64,000 nucleotides of DNA from Ferranicluibacter rubi. Lineage in GTDB: Bacteria; Pseudomonadota; Alphaproteobacteria; Rhizobiales; Rhizobiaceae. The position numbers and the translations under genes are program-made. The DNA lies in contig NZ_JAANCM010000002.1 of the NCBI RefSeq assembly GCF_011603255.1, positions 496,001 through 560,000 of the forward strand. The letters are read 5' to 3'. Below, piece after piece: positions 1 to 9,318 of the stretch (its first letter is position 1; every line of letters starts with the position of its first letter). A model generated the notes under the pieces. The model saw only the letters and a list, made by a program, of their open reading frames with translations. It had not been told where the DNA came from and made no database searches.

Positions 1-474
1 GAGCCGCCATCGCCGACCACCGACAGGCGGAACCGGCCTGCCTTCGAACCCTCCGCAGCCCGCGCTGTTCTCAGCCGGCTGATTGGCGAAGGCGAAAAGG
101 GCCGTTTCACCTGCGTCCCCGAACAATGGTGTGCCACGACGTCGCGTCAGGGTTGGGTCGTCGTGACGGTGGAGGATCGAAGGCTCGTGGGTGCGGCCTG
201 CGATCTCGCCGATCTCGTCGTGACATCCGCGAGCCTTGCCTTTCCCACCTGCCGGTCCGGAGCATTCCTCGCCGGCGCCCGCATGCTCCGGAAAACGGGC
301 GCGCTCGAAATCTACGCTGACTCAAGCGCGCCGGACGGCAGACGGATCGTCCCGGCGATGGATGGGCTCAGCCGTCCGTGGCAGCGCCACCGCGCCTATG
401 ACTGGCGGCTCGATTCGTTTCTAGACGATGCGCCCGCCAGCGGCGAAGCCCTCGAGTCTGCCGTCGGTGAATAA
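1..474 (+). CDS. ComEC/Rec2-like protein, C-terminal end (partial)
   Basis: The reading frame is open from the first base of the window to a TAA at 472-474, so only the last 157 residues are present. The segment resembles the C-terminal part of the metallo-beta-lactamase-like domain of ComEC/Rec2 membrane proteins: a variable stretch, then a Cys-Asp-x-Ala-Asp-Leu-Val-Val block, then a Cys-x-Ser-Gly-Ala block and a hydrophobic/aromatic tail. ComEC is the inner-membrane channel for DNA uptake in competent bacteria; its role in rhizobia is largely untested. The membrane domain lies outside the window. The call rests on a short variable region, so it is moderate. Confidence 0.6.
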   Translation, partial: EPPSPTTDRRNRPAFEPSAARAVLSRLIGEGEKGRFTCVPEQWCATTSRQGWVVVTVEDRRLVGAACDLADLVVTSASLAFPTCRSGAFLAGARMLRKTGALEIYADSSAPDGRRIVPAMDGLSRPWQRHRAYDWRLDSFLDDAPASGEALESAVGE

Positions 475-630
475 TCATGATCAAAACACTCTACAAATCT
501 TGCCTTCCACACCGTCTCTGTCATATGAGAGCGCGAACGACGTCACAGAGGTGACGAAACCGGCTGCGGCCGGCGCCCGAGATCATCCTCCGCCACTTGG
601 CACGGATGGATCGCTTGAGATGGACGGATC

Positions 631-1653
631 ATGTCGAACCGCAAGTTTTCCACGCCCTTTTTCGCCGCCGCCCTGATGGGGGCCCTCGCGATGTCCTTGC
701 CGGGCTACGCCCAGACGGCTGCCCCTCCGGCACCCGCCACGGAGCCGGCGCCTTCGGCCCAGCTGACGCCCACCGATCCCGCCGCATCGGTACCAGCGCC
801 ACAGACGACGACACCGGCGGCATCCGAAACGGCTCCGGCCACGCCTGCGCCCGACGAGCCCCCGACGGAACTTCAGGAGCTCACCGCTGAAGACGGCGCC
901 AACCCGGCGCTGCCGCATGATCTGTCGCCGGTCGGCATGTTCCTGGCGGCTGACTATGTGGTGAAGGGCGTGATGATCGCGCTGGCGCTCGCCTCGGTCG
1001 CCACTTGGTCGATTCTCGTCTTCAAGGTCTTCGAACTCTCGGCAGCCAAGGCGCGCCTGCGCCGTGCGCTCGCCCATCTCACCGATGCGACAGGCCTGCG
1101 TGACGCGTCCGAAAACGGTGCAGTTCGCAGCGGACCGGCAGTGGCGATGCTGACGGCGGCAGGTCAGGAACTGACCAAATCCGAGCCAGTCCTTGATCTC
1201 GTGCCGGGTGAAGGCGTCAAGGAGCGCGTCGCCTCGCGCCTTCAGCGCATCGAAGCCGGTGCGGGCAAGAAGATCGCGTCCGGCACGGGCGTGCTTGCCA
1301 CCGTCGGCTCCATCTCGCCCTTCGTCGGCCTGTTCGGCACCGTCTGGGGCATCATGAATTCCTTCATCGGCATCAGCCAGGCCCAGACCACGAACCTTGC
1401 CATCGTCGCACCCGGCATCGCCGAGGCGCTTCTGGCGACGGCGATCGGTCTTGTCGCGGCGATCCCGGCTGTGGTCATCTACAATTACTTCGCTCGCTCC
1501 ATCGCCGGCTACCGCCTGATTCTCGCGGACACGGCCGCAGCCGTCGATCGTCTCGTCAGCCGCGACCTCGATTTCCGCCTGGCCCGCCGCACCGCGCCAC
1601 GGCTGGCCGACACCATCAAGCAGGGCGAAACGCCCGTCGCACGGGCGAGGTAG
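631..1653 (+). CDS. exbB: ExbB, TonB-system energiser (MotA/TolQ/ExbB proton channel)
   Basis: Inner-membrane subunit of the proton channel that powers TonB-dependent uptake of iron complexes and vitamins. The 340-residue protein has a signal peptide (cleavage near Ala27-Gln28) and a long Pro/Ala/Thr-rich periplasmic extension (about 30-95), typical of the long rhizobial ExbB type. Three membrane segments follow, near 101-135, 222-247 and 262-287; the last two carry the small-residue-rich channel helices. exbD follows after 3 bases, so they are one operon. No tonB gene follows, which is unusual. MotA and TolQ relatives are excluded by the N-terminal extension and by the exbD neighbour. Confidence 0.92.
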   Translation: MSNRKFSTPFFAAALMGALAMSLPGYAQTAAPPAPATEPAPSAQLTPTDPAASVPAPQTTTPAASETAPATPAPDEPPTELQELTAEDGANPALPHDLSPVGMFLAADYVVKGVMIALALASVATWSILVFKVFELSAAKARLRRALAHLTDATGLRDASENGAVRSGPAVAMLTAAGQELTKSEPVLDLVPGEGVKERVASRLQRIEAGAGKKIASGTGVLATVGSISPFVGLFGTVWGIMNSFIGISQAQTTNLAIVAPGIAEALLATAIGLVAAIPAVVIYNYFARSIAGYRLILADTAAAVDRLVSRDLDFRLARRTAPRLADTIKQGETPVARAR

Positions 1654-1656
1654 ACC

Positions 1657-2091
1657 ATGGCAACGCGACTTGGCGACAGCGGTGGCGGCGATCTCGAGGA
1701 AAATGCAGAGATCAACGTCACACCCTTCATCGATGTCATGCTGGTGCTTCTGATCATCTTCATGGTCGCCGCGCCGCTGGCCACCGTCGATATGAAGGTG
1801 GATCTTCCGCAATCGGCGGCAAAGCCGACCCCGCGCAGTGACGACAAGCCTGTGTTCATCACCCTGAAGTCCGACCTGACGCTTGCGCTCGGCAACGAGA
1901 CGACGGACGAAACGCGTTTTGCTGCGGATCTCGATGGTATGACCGAAGGCAACAAACAGACGCGCATCCTCCTGCGGGCTGACAAGACGGTCGATTACGG
2001 CGCGTTGATGGACCTGATGAACAGAATCCAGCAGGCAGGTTACAGCAAGATCGCACTGGTCGGCCTCGAGGGTGCACCGGCCGCACGATGA
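1657..2091 (+). CDS. exbD: ExbD, TonB-system energiser
   Basis: Partner of ExbB, with one N-terminal membrane helix and a periplasmic domain. The 144-residue protein shows the family hallmark Asn-Val-Thr-Pro-Phe-Ile-Asp at 20-26; Asp26 at the start of the membrane helix (about 24-44) is the expected proton-relay residue. The rest is a periplasmic ExbD/TolR fold. It starts 3 bases after exbB. The stop overlaps an ATG at 2088 that opens a 47-codon frame with no similarity I recognise, sitting where tonB is expected; I do not call that frame a gene. Confidence 0.93.
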   Translation: MATRLGDSGGGDLEENAEINVTPFIDVMLVLLIIFMVAAPLATVDMKVDLPQSAAKPTPRSDDKPVFITLKSDLTLALGNETTDETRFAADLDGMTEGNKQTRILLRADKTVDYGALMDLMNRIQQAGYSKIALVGLEGAPAAR

Positions 2092-2267
2092 GTGCTTCAG
2101 GCGCACGGGACGAAGAGCGATTTTCCGATCCCTGCATTCGCCGCTTGAAACGCACGAAGCGGCGATTTATGAGCTTTGCAAGGCAGCCCGCCAATGCGGC
2201 GGACGCAGGCCGTCCGGACAATGGTCCATAAGGGCGGCGTTCAAAGCGGATCGAAGAGGCACGCGCG

Positions 2268-2927
2268 ATGGATTTCGAAGCAGCACGTATCAAGATGGTC
2301 GACAACCAGGTTCGCACCACGGATGTCACCTCTCATACGGTCCTTTCCGCTTTCCTCGCGGTTCCCCGCGAAGCGTTCGTTCCGGAAAACCGCAAGCAAC
2401 TCGCCTATATCGACACGGATATCGCTGTGTCCCAGGCCGATGGCGGCCGCTATGTCATGGAGCCGTCGCCGTTGGCGAAGCTGCTGCAGCTTGGCGAGAT
2501 CACCGTGACTGACGCCATTCTCGAGATCGGCTGCACGACTGGATACACCTCGGCCCTCCTGTCTCTGCTGGGCAAGGATGTGATCGCGCTGGAAAGCGAC
2601 GCCGATCTGGCCGCCCAGGCGAAAGCCAACCTGTCCAGCCTCGGCTACGCGAACGTCAATGTCGTGACGGGTCCCCTTGAAGCCGGTTACCCCAGCAAAG
2701 CGCCGTATGATGTCATCTTCGTCAATGGCGCGATCGAAACGGTTCCCGCAGCTCTGACATCCCAGCTGAGGGATGGTGGTCGCCTGATCGCCGTCGTCGG
2801 CTTCGGCAATGCTTCGCGGGCCAAGGTTTTCATGCGCGAGGGTGGCAAGGCATCCGAGCGCAAAGCTTTCAACACGGCCGTCAAGCCGCTGCCGGGCTTC
2901 CGCATCGCCAAGGAATTCGTGTTCTGA
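2268..2927 (+). CDS. PCMT-family protein (protein-L-isoaspartate O-methyltransferase-like)
   Basis: Belongs to the SAM-dependent PCMT family, which repairs isoaspartyl residues in damaged proteins. The 219 residues include the family start (Arg-x-x-Met-Val-x-x-Gln-Val-Arg at about 7-16), the Pro-Arg-Glu-x-Phe-Val-Pro block at 33-39 and a motif I region Leu-Glu-Ile-Gly-Cys-Thr-Thr-Gly-Tyr at about 85-93. Cys-Thr replaces the usual Thr-Gly there, so activity is not assured. Copies of this subgroup sit upstream of tolC in many alphaproteobacteria, as here. A second PCMT-family gene lies at 27260-27913. A terminator follows at 2959-2994, separating it from tolC. Confidence 0.75.
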   Translation: MDFEAARIKMVDNQVRTTDVTSHTVLSAFLAVPREAFVPENRKQLAYIDTDIAVSQADGGRYVMEPSPLAKLLQLGEITVTDAILEIGCTTGYTSALLSLLGKDVIALESDADLAAQAKANLSSLGYANVNVVTGPLEAGYPSKAPYDVIFVNGAIETVPAALTSQLRDGGRLIAVVGFGNASRAKVFMREGGKASERKAFNTAVKPLPGFRIAKEFVF

Positions 2928-2958
2928 TCGTCTGATCGCCAATCTTCGATGGATACGA

Positions 2959-2994
2959 GAAGCCGGGCCGCCGAGAAAGCGTCCCGGCTTTTTC
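2959..2994 (+). terminator. Rho-independent terminator after the PCMT gene
   Basis: A 7-bp GC-rich stem (2961-2967 with 2983-2989) is followed directly by a run of five T. It lies 34 bases after the stop codon. Confidence 0.75.
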
Positions 2995-3294
2995 ATGCCC
3001 GCGAACCGCCGCGGCTCGCCCGAACGTGCTATGGTCAGCCCGGCGCCATGCTGGCCAATTAGGTCTAGCTTGAATACCGGTCCGGCTTTAGAGCGACCTG
3101 ATGCGCGACAGCAACGCTACGCCACTGTAAGGTTACGCAGAGCCGTTTCCGTCTTGCGCACATTGCTGCAGGGCTGGCATCGAATAGTCCTGCGGTCGTA
3201 GCTGTCCCACCGTCGGTATGGCTGTTGCCGCGGAAACACTGACGTCGATGTGCGGGTGCCGAATTGCTGGGTCCTGTCATACTGGAGGCATCGC
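2995..3294. other. Gene-free stretch upstream of tolC
   Basis: About 300 bases without a convincing gene on either strand. It presumably holds the tolC promoter and leader. The only firm signal is the GGAG ribosome site at 3284-3287 before the ATG at 3295. I see no clear -35/-10 pair or operator. Confidence 0.5.
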
Positions 3295-4653
3295 ATGAAA
3301 ATGCTGCACACCGCTGCTATACTCGGGCTGGCTCTCGTTTCCCCTGCCTCTGCCGAGACGATCGCGGAAGCCATGGCGAAGGCCTATGCCAACAACCCGG
3401 ACCTGAACGCGGCGCGCGCCGGTCTTCGGGCTGTGGACGAATCTGTCACGATCGCGAAGTCCGGTTACCGGCCCCAGGTTTCGGCGGTGGCGAGCGGCAC
3501 GCAGACGCGCTTCGATAGCGAGTTGCAGAGGCGGCCGCGCGATTTCCACCAAGGTTCCGCCGGACTGACGATCACCCAGCAGATCTTCGACGGTTTCCAG
3601 ACCCTGAACGAGGTCCGCGCCTCCGAATCCACCGTCCTTTCCAATCGGGAAAGCCTGAAGGCCAACGAGATCTCCATCTTGCTCTCGGCTGCGGAAGCCT
3701 ATGCCAATATCGTCCGCGACCAGCAGGTCGTCGGCATTCGCCGCCAGAACCTTGCCTTCCTCAAGGAGCAGCTGAAGGCCGCAAATGCCCGGCTGACGGT
3801 GGGCGAGGGCACGCGTACGGATGTCAGCCAAGCCGAGGCGGAGCTTGCAAGTGCCAAGGCGCTGCTTGCCACGGCGGTATCGCAGCTGAAGCAGAGTGAG
3901 GCGGTCTATGTCCAGATCGTCGGTGGCGCGCCTCGCGATATCAAGGCAGCGTCACCCGCCAAGATCGGCATGCCGCGCACGCTCGACCAGGCCGTCGCCG
4001 CAGGCCTTCGGGACAATCCGCAGATCATTGCCGCGGAATATGCCGTCGATGCCGCCGGCTACCGGGTGAAGCAGGCGGAGGGCACCATGCTGCCCGGCGT
4101 GACGATCCAGGGCTCGGTCAGCCGCAACACCGGCGATTCTGTCAACAATGGCGGGATCGACAGCACCTCGGGGTCGATCACCGCGCGCCTTCAGGTGCCC
4201 ATCTACCAGGGTGGTGCCGAATACGGCCAGGTGCGGCAGGCCAAGGAGCGGGCAGGCCAGCAACGTATCGTCGTCGACAGTGTCCGGCTCGACGTTGAGA
4301 AGACGGTCGTCAGCGCCCACGCCCAACTGGATGCCGCCCGCGCTTCCATTACCGCCAATAAGGAGCAGATCCGGGCTGCGAACCAGGCGCTGGCTGGTGT
4401 CATCGAGGAGCGCAAGGTGGGGCAACGCACGACGCTCGACGTGCTCGACGCCCAGCAATCGGTGCTGATCGCGCGCGAAAGCCTCGCGGCATCACAGCGC
4501 AACGCCGTCGTCGCCAGCTATTCTCTGCTCGCCAGCATGGGCGCGCTCACCGTACGAGGTCAGAACCTGAACGTTGCGGAATATCGTCCGGAAGAACACT
4601 ACGAGGCGGTGAAGAACAAATGGTTCGGCTTGAGCCCTGTTGAGGGGCGTTGA
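3295..4653 (+). CDS. tolC: TolC family outer-membrane channel protein
   Basis: Outer-membrane component of tripartite efflux and type I secretion systems; it forms a trimeric beta-barrel with a long periplasmic alpha-helical tunnel. The ATG at 3295 is preferred because GGAG lies 7 bases upstream and it gives a clean signal peptide ending near Ser-Ala-Glu (17-20). The 452-residue product has two internally similar halves, each with long amphipathic helices and short strands, as in TolC. No inner-membrane pump or adaptor gene is next to it, so it probably serves several systems, as known for single TolC proteins of rhizobia. Confidence 0.9.
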   Translation: MKMLHTAAILGLALVSPASAETIAEAMAKAYANNPDLNAARAGLRAVDESVTIAKSGYRPQVSAVASGTQTRFDSELQRRPRDFHQGSAGLTITQQIFDGFQTLNEVRASESTVLSNRESLKANEISILLSAAEAYANIVRDQQVVGIRRQNLAFLKEQLKAANARLTVGEGTRTDVSQAEAELASAKALLATAVSQLKQSEAVYVQIVGGAPRDIKAASPAKIGMPRTLDQAVAAGLRDNPQIIAAEYAVDAAGYRVKQAEGTMLPGVTIQGSVSRNTGDSVNNGGIDSTSGSITARLQVPIYQGGAEYGQVRQAKERAGQQRIVVDSVRLDVEKTVVSAHAQLDAARASITANKEQIRAANQALAGVIEERKVGQRTTLDVLDAQQSVLIARESLAASQRNAVVASYSLLASMGALTVRGQNLNVAEYRPEEHYEAVKNKWFGLSPVEGR

Positions 4654-4819
4654 CCGCCGAAGTCTCGTTTGCCTGCAAGGACCGGATGACGGGAGAAACA
4701 AATCTGTGCATCATCGCGGGAGGATGATTCGCGGCATTCCGCCTAACGGACAAGTCGCTTAAGGGTCATCAGGCTCTGCGCGAAGCGGCGGCGCGCGTTG
4801 AATGAAACGAGGATCTGCA

Positions 4820-5785
4820 ATGGCACAATCGAACCTGGCGCGCGAACCGTCGATGGACGAAATTCTCGCTTCGATCCGCAAGATCATCGAGAGCAACGAG
4901 GCGACGGGCCCTGGTCTTCCCGCCAATGATCACGGTCCGATGTCGGACAGCTATTACGCCAGCGACCGAGCCTACCTCGACGAGGAGCAGGCCGAAGACA
5001 TCCAGCTGACGATCGACGACACCGTCTTCCCCGAGTTCGATGCATCCGAGGCCGATACCGGTCATCGTCAGGTGCCGTCCCCGTCCTACGCCATGGAAGA
5101 GCCACCCCGCACAGTGCCCTCCGCCCCGCTGTCGCTGGCAGATGTTGCCGCCCGCGTTCGGGCTGCGTCCGAACGCCAGACGATGCCGCGCGAAGCCGTT
5201 GCCACACCCCGCGATCAGCAGGCGAGGGCACCCCAGACCACCGCACCGCGCCAGGACATGCAGCAACCTCTGCCTCAGGCAAACGTCGCAGCGGCTTCCG
5301 AGCCGGAACCGACTCGTGTGGCAGCCTACCGCGAACCGGTTGTCGTGGAGACACAGAGCGAGCATGATCTTGCTCATCAGGCCGAGGTGGAGGCATCCAT
5401 TCGCGCCATGGCGCGCGACGTTGTCACGCCGCACCTCGTGACAAACGAGGTTGCCGCCCCCGAGACCGCCAATGCTGGAACGACCGTGACGACACAGCCG
5501 GAAACGCCAGCTGCAGCGCCGATTGCGTCGTCCGACGCATCGTCGCAGTCCCGGGAAAAAGACGTCACCGCCATCCTTTCGGATGCGGTCAGCGAGCAGG
5601 TGTCCCGCTCGTTCGGCGAACTGGCGCTGGCAATCGACAGCAGCCCGCGCCGTTCCTTCGATGAGATCGCGGAAGAAATGCTCCGCCCGATGCTTCATGA
5701 ATGGCTCGACGACAATCTTCCGACGCTGGTGGAGCGCCTCGTGCGCGAAGAAATCGAACGCGTTGCGCGCGGCCCGCGCCGCTAA
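4820..5785 (+). CDS. popZ: PopZ, polar organising protein (DUF2497)
   Basis: PopZ self-assembles at the cell pole and tethers the chromosome origin region and polar proteins; in Agrobacterium it marks the growing pole. The start at 4820 has GAGG 8 bases upstream and gives the conserved N-terminus, with Pro-Ser-Met-Asp-Glu-Ile-Leu-Ala-Ser-Ile-Arg near 10-20, the partner-binding helix. An upstream in-frame ATG at 4802 is less likely. The middle (about 40-240) is acidic and Pro/Ala-rich low-complexity sequence, and the conserved oligomerisation helices occupy about 253-318. At 321 residues it is longer than Caulobacter PopZ (177), as usual for rhizobia. valS follows after a 235-base gap. Confidence 0.9.
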   Translation: MAQSNLAREPSMDEILASIRKIIESNEATGPGLPANDHGPMSDSYYASDRAYLDEEQAEDIQLTIDDTVFPEFDASEADTGHRQVPSPSYAMEEPPRTVPSAPLSLADVAARVRAASERQTMPREAVATPRDQQARAPQTTAPRQDMQQPLPQANVAAASEPEPTRVAAYREPVVVETQSEHDLAHQAEVEASIRAMARDVVTPHLVTNEVAAPETANAGTTVTTQPETPAAAPIASSDASSQSREKDVTAILSDAVSEQVSRSFGELALAIDSSPRRSFDEIAEEMLRPMLHEWLDDNLPTLVERLVREEIERVARGPRR

Positions 5786-6020
5786 CCCCCTTCGATAGCA
5801 GCGTCCGGCAGGAGCGCATTCTTGCGCGTTCGGCACGCCGACGCCTGATCATCAACCGCAGGGCGTTCAGGCACTGCGGGCAGTCTTCTGTTCGTCTCCT
5901 GATACCCGCAGGCATAGCATTCTCGGTCAACACCTCCCATATTCGCGGGGCGGAATGTTGCGTGCTTGCGCGGTTCCGGTTTACAAGCCTCCCACATCCA
6001 CCAGCACGTTTGGCTCCGAA

Positions 6021-8864
6021 ATGCTTGACAAAACCTATGATTCCGCTGCGGTCGAACCGCGTATCGCCAAGCTTTGGGACGATGCCGACGTCTTTCGCGC
6101 TGGTGCGGGCGCCAAGCCCGGCGCCGAGCCCTTCTGCATCGTCATTCCCCCGCCGAACGTGACCGGCTCTCTGCACATGGGCCATGCGCTCAACAACACG
6201 TTGCAGGACATCATGATCCGCTTCGAGCGGATGCGCGGCAAGGACGTGCTGTGGCAGCCGGGCATGGACCATGCCGGCATCGCGACGCAGATGGTCGTGG
6301 AGCGCCAGCTGATGGAACGCCAGCTTCCCGGCCGGCGCGATATGGGCCGCGATGCCTTCATCGACCGGATCTGGGATTGGAAGGACGAATCGGGCGGTCT
6401 GATCTTTAACCAGCTGAAGCGCCTCGGCGCCTCCTGCGACTGGTCGCGCGAGCGCTTTACCATGGACGAGGGGCTCTCGAAGGCTGTCCTCGAGGTCTTC
6501 GTCACGCTCTACAAGCAGGGCCTGATCTATAAGGACAACCGGCTCGTCAACTGGGATCCGAAGCTCCTGACTGCGATTTCGGATCTCGAGGTCGAGCAGA
6601 TCGAGGTTGCCGGCAATCTCTGGCATCTGCGTTATCCGCTGGAGCCCGGCGTTACCTACCAGCACCCCGTTGCTTTCAACGAAGAGGGCGAACCCACCGC
6701 GTTCGAGACGCGCGACTATCTGGTCGTTGCGACGACGCGGCCAGAGACCATGCTTGGCGACACCGGCATCGCGGTCAATCCGGAAGACGAGCGCTATCGC
6801 GCGATCGTCGGCAAGCACGTCGTGCTGCCGCTGGTTGGCCGCCGCATTCCGATCGTTGCCGACGATTACGCCGATCCGACCGCCGGCACCGGCGCCGTCA
6901 AGATGACGCCGGCCCACGATTTCAACGACTTCGAGGTCGCGCGCCGTCATGATCTGCGCAAGATCAACATTCTGACGATCGATGGCCATGTCACGCTGAA
7001 GGACAACGAGGACTTCCTCGAAGGCCTGCCGGCGACCGGCGAACTCGATGCGCTGATCGAAATTCTCGAAAACGTCGAGCGTTTCGCGGCCCGCAAGATC
7101 ATCGTTTCTTTGTTCGAAGAACGCGGCCTGCTCGACAAGATCGAGCCGCACAAGCACATGGTTCCCCATGGCGACCGCGGTGGCGTGCCGATCGAGCCGC
7201 GCCTGACGGAGCAATGGTACGTCGATGCGGCGACACTCGCCAAGCCTGCCATCGCGTCCGTTCGCGAGGGCCGGACCAACTTCGTCCCGAAGAACTGGGA
7301 AAAAACCTATTACGAGTGGATGGAAAACATCCAGCCGTGGTGCGTTTCCCGTCAGCTCTGGTGGGGACACCAGATTCCGGCATGGTACGGACCGGATGGC
7401 CAGGTCTTCGTCGAGAAGTCCGAGGAAGAGGCGCTGCACGCCGCCATCCAGCATTACCTGTCACATGAAGGCCCGATGAAGGCTTTCGTTCAGGATCGGA
7501 TCGAGAATTTTGCCGTCGGCGAGATCCTGACGCGGGATGAAGACGTTCTTGACACGTGGTTTTCCTCCGCGCTCTGGCCGTTCTCCACGCTCGGCTGGCC
7601 CGATCAGACCAAGGAACTGGCGAAGTACTACCAGACGGACGTTCTGGTCACGGGTTTCGACATCATCTTCTTCTGGGTTGCCCGGATGATGATGATGGGC
7701 CTTCACTTCATGAAGGACGAGAGCGGCAACCCGGTCGAGCCGTTCCACACTGTCTATGTTCACGCTCTCGTTCGCGACAAGAACGGGCAGAAGATGTCGA
7801 AGTCGAAGGGCAACGTCATCGATCCGCTCGACCTGATCGATGAGTACGGGGCCGACGCTCTGCGCTTCACGCTGGCCATCATGGCGGCGCAGGGGCGCGA
7901 CGTGAAGCTCGATCCCGCGCGTATCGCCGGTTACCGCAATTTCGGCACCAAGCTCTGGAATGCGACGCGCTTTGCCGAGATGAATGGTGTGAAGGCCGAT
8001 CCGTCCTTCCTGCCGGAGGCCTGCGTCCTCCCGGTCAACCAGTGGATCCTGACCGAACTGTCGCGCACGGTTCGCGATGTCACGGCCTCCATCGAAACCT
8101 ACCGCTTCAATGAGGCCGCCGGTAGCCTGTATCGTTTCGTCTGGAACCAGGTCTGCGACTGGTATCTGGAACTGCTGAAGCCGGTCTTTGCCGGTGAGGA
8201 CGAAGCCGCGAAGGCCGAGTCCCAGGCCTGCGTCGCCTATGTTCTCGAAGCGGCCTACAAGCTTCTGCATCCGTTCATGCCCTTCATGACGGAGGAGCTG
8301 TGGACGGCGACCGCAGACGAGGGCGCCCAGCGGGACGGCCTGCTGTGCCACGCGGCGTGGCCCGCTGCCGGCTTTGCCAATGAGCACGCAGCGGCGGAGA
8401 TCAACTGGCTCATCGATCTCGTCTCTGGCATCCGCTCGGTTCGCTCGGAAATGAACGTGCCCCCGTCGGCGATTGCGCCGCTGGTGGTGGTCGATGCCGG
8501 CATTCCCACACGCGAGCGGCTGGAACGTCACGCCGCCGCCATCCGCCGGCTCGCTCGCGTCGATGCGATCGACATCGCGACGATGGCGCCCAAGGGCAGC
8601 GCGCAGATCGTGGTCGGCGAGGCGACGTTCTGCCTGCCGCTCGGTGCTTTGATTGATCTGGTCGCCGAAAAGGCACGCCTCGGCAAGGCGATCGACAAGA
8701 TCGAAATCGAACGTCAGCGTATCCTCGGCAAGCTGTCGAACGAGAAGTTCGTGGCCAACGCCAAGCCGGAGGTCGTGGAGGCCGAGCGTGAGCGACTGGT
8801 CGAACTCGACGGCCAGAAGACCGCGCTCGATGTCGCCCTAGGACGCATCGCGGACGCGAGCTGA
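6021..8864 (+). CDS. valS: Valyl-tRNA synthetase
   Basis: Charges tRNA-Val with valine in the cytoplasm. The 947-residue class I synthetase has the HIGH-type motif His-Met-Gly-His at 52-55, a large CP1 editing domain, and Lys-Met-Ser-Lys-Ser at 591-595. It ends in an anticodon-binding domain and a C-terminal coiled coil (about 880-947), which is typical of ValRS. The ATG at 6021 gives the usual N-terminus, although the frame is open upstream to 5955. The ribosome site is weak. A strong hairpin terminator follows at 8908-8938. Confidence 0.97.
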   Translation: MLDKTYDSAAVEPRIAKLWDDADVFRAGAGAKPGAEPFCIVIPPPNVTGSLHMGHALNNTLQDIMIRFERMRGKDVLWQPGMDHAGIATQMVVERQLMERQLPGRRDMGRDAFIDRIWDWKDESGGLIFNQLKRLGASCDWSRERFTMDEGLSKAVLEVFVTLYKQGLIYKDNRLVNWDPKLLTAISDLEVEQIEVAGNLWHLRYPLEPGVTYQHPVAFNEEGEPTAFETRDYLVVATTRPETMLGDTGIAVNPEDERYRAIVGKHVVLPLVGRRIPIVADDYADPTAGTGAVKMTPAHDFNDFEVARRHDLRKINILTIDGHVTLKDNEDFLEGLPATGELDALIEILENVERFAARKIIVSLFEERGLLDKIEPHKHMVPHGDRGGVPIEPRLTEQWYVDAATLAKPAIASVREGRTNFVPKNWEKTYYEWMENIQPWCVSRQLWWGHQIPAWYGPDGQVFVEKSEEEALHAAIQHYLSHEGPMKAFVQDRIENFAVGEILTRDEDVLDTWFSSALWPFSTLGWPDQTKELAKYYQTDVLVTGFDIIFFWVARMMMMGLHFMKDESGNPVEPFHTVYVHALVRDKNGQKMSKSKGNVIDPLDLIDEYGADALRFTLAIMAAQGRDVKLDPARIAGYRNFGTKLWNATRFAEMNGVKADPSFLPEACVLPVNQWILTELSRTVRDVTASIETYRFNEAAGSLYRFVWNQVCDWYLELLKPVFAGEDEAAKAESQACVAYVLEAAYKLLHPFMPFMTEELWTATADEGAQRDGLLCHAAWPAAGFANEHAAAEINWLIDLVSGIRSVRSEMNVPPSAIAPLVVVDAGIPTRERLERHAAAIRRLARVDAIDIATMAPKGSAQIVVGEATFCLPLGALIDLVAEKARLGKAIDKIEIERQRILGKLSNEKFVANAKPEVVEAERERLVELDGQKTALDVALGRIADAS

Positions 8865-8907
8865 GGTTCGCGACCGGGCTATCGCATGTAGGATGATGTG
8901 AGCATCG

Positions 8908-8938
8908 AAGGGGCCGCGACATCGTCGCGGCCCCTTCT
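8908..8938 (+). terminator. Terminator after valS
   Basis: A perfect 13-bp inverted repeat (8908-8920 with 8924-8936) closes a 3-base loop, 43 bases after the valS stop. The T-tract after it is short, so it depends mainly on the very stable stem. Confidence 0.75.
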
Positions 8939-9318
8939 CATGTCCGAGTTCGTGGATCCAGCGACTCAGCGATGCGAGGACGTCGCTGAGAAAGAGATAG
9001 TGTCACACGAGGAAAGTTCCGTCCGGGGCACGACCGGGAGCGAAACATGTCTGAAAAAGGGCAGGTTGTGGCATGTGGGTGACAGTGCAGGGAGCAGAGC
9101 AAATTCATACCCTCTCGATCGGAAAACCCCAGTTCACTAGAAAAAAATTTCCAAATCACCCAAAATTCGGCATGCAGACGAAATTCTTACGTCAATTTCT
9201 GCATGCAACCAGATGTGACCATCAATTTATGGGAATTGCATTCGGTTTGTATTCGCATATCCTCATGTTCAATAAGGCGGCATCCGAGGGCGTGTCGTCA
9301 CGTTGAGTGGGAGGTTAC
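8939..9318. other. AT-rich gene-free stretch upstream of the FadL-like gene
   Basis: 380 bases with no convincing gene. From about 9120 to 9270 it is clearly richer in A and T than its surroundings, as expected for a regulated promoter region. It contains a dyad at 9170-9206, listed separately. A GGGAGG ribosome site at 9309-9314 precedes the ATG at 9319. Confidence 0.55.
9170..9206. promoter_or_regulatory. Inverted repeat, candidate operator of the FadL-like gene
   Basis: The 9-base arms GCATGCAGA (9170-9178) and TCTGCATGC (9198-9206) are perfectly complementary. A further AAATT/AATTT pairing lies inside them with a small bulge. The site is about 115 bases before the start codon in AT-rich DNA. 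A dyad like this could bind a dimeric regulator or fold in RNA; the factor is unknown. Confidence 0.4.

Noticed and set aside
583-2106. A 507-codon frame antisense to exbB-exbD
   Set aside because: Its composition is rich in Arg, Gly and His without any family signature; it is a codon-bias shadow of two well-supported genes.
2088-2231. A 47-codon frame after exbD as a tonB remnant
   Set aside because: No membrane helix, Pro-rich linker or TonB C-terminal features are visible, so the link to tonB is only positional.
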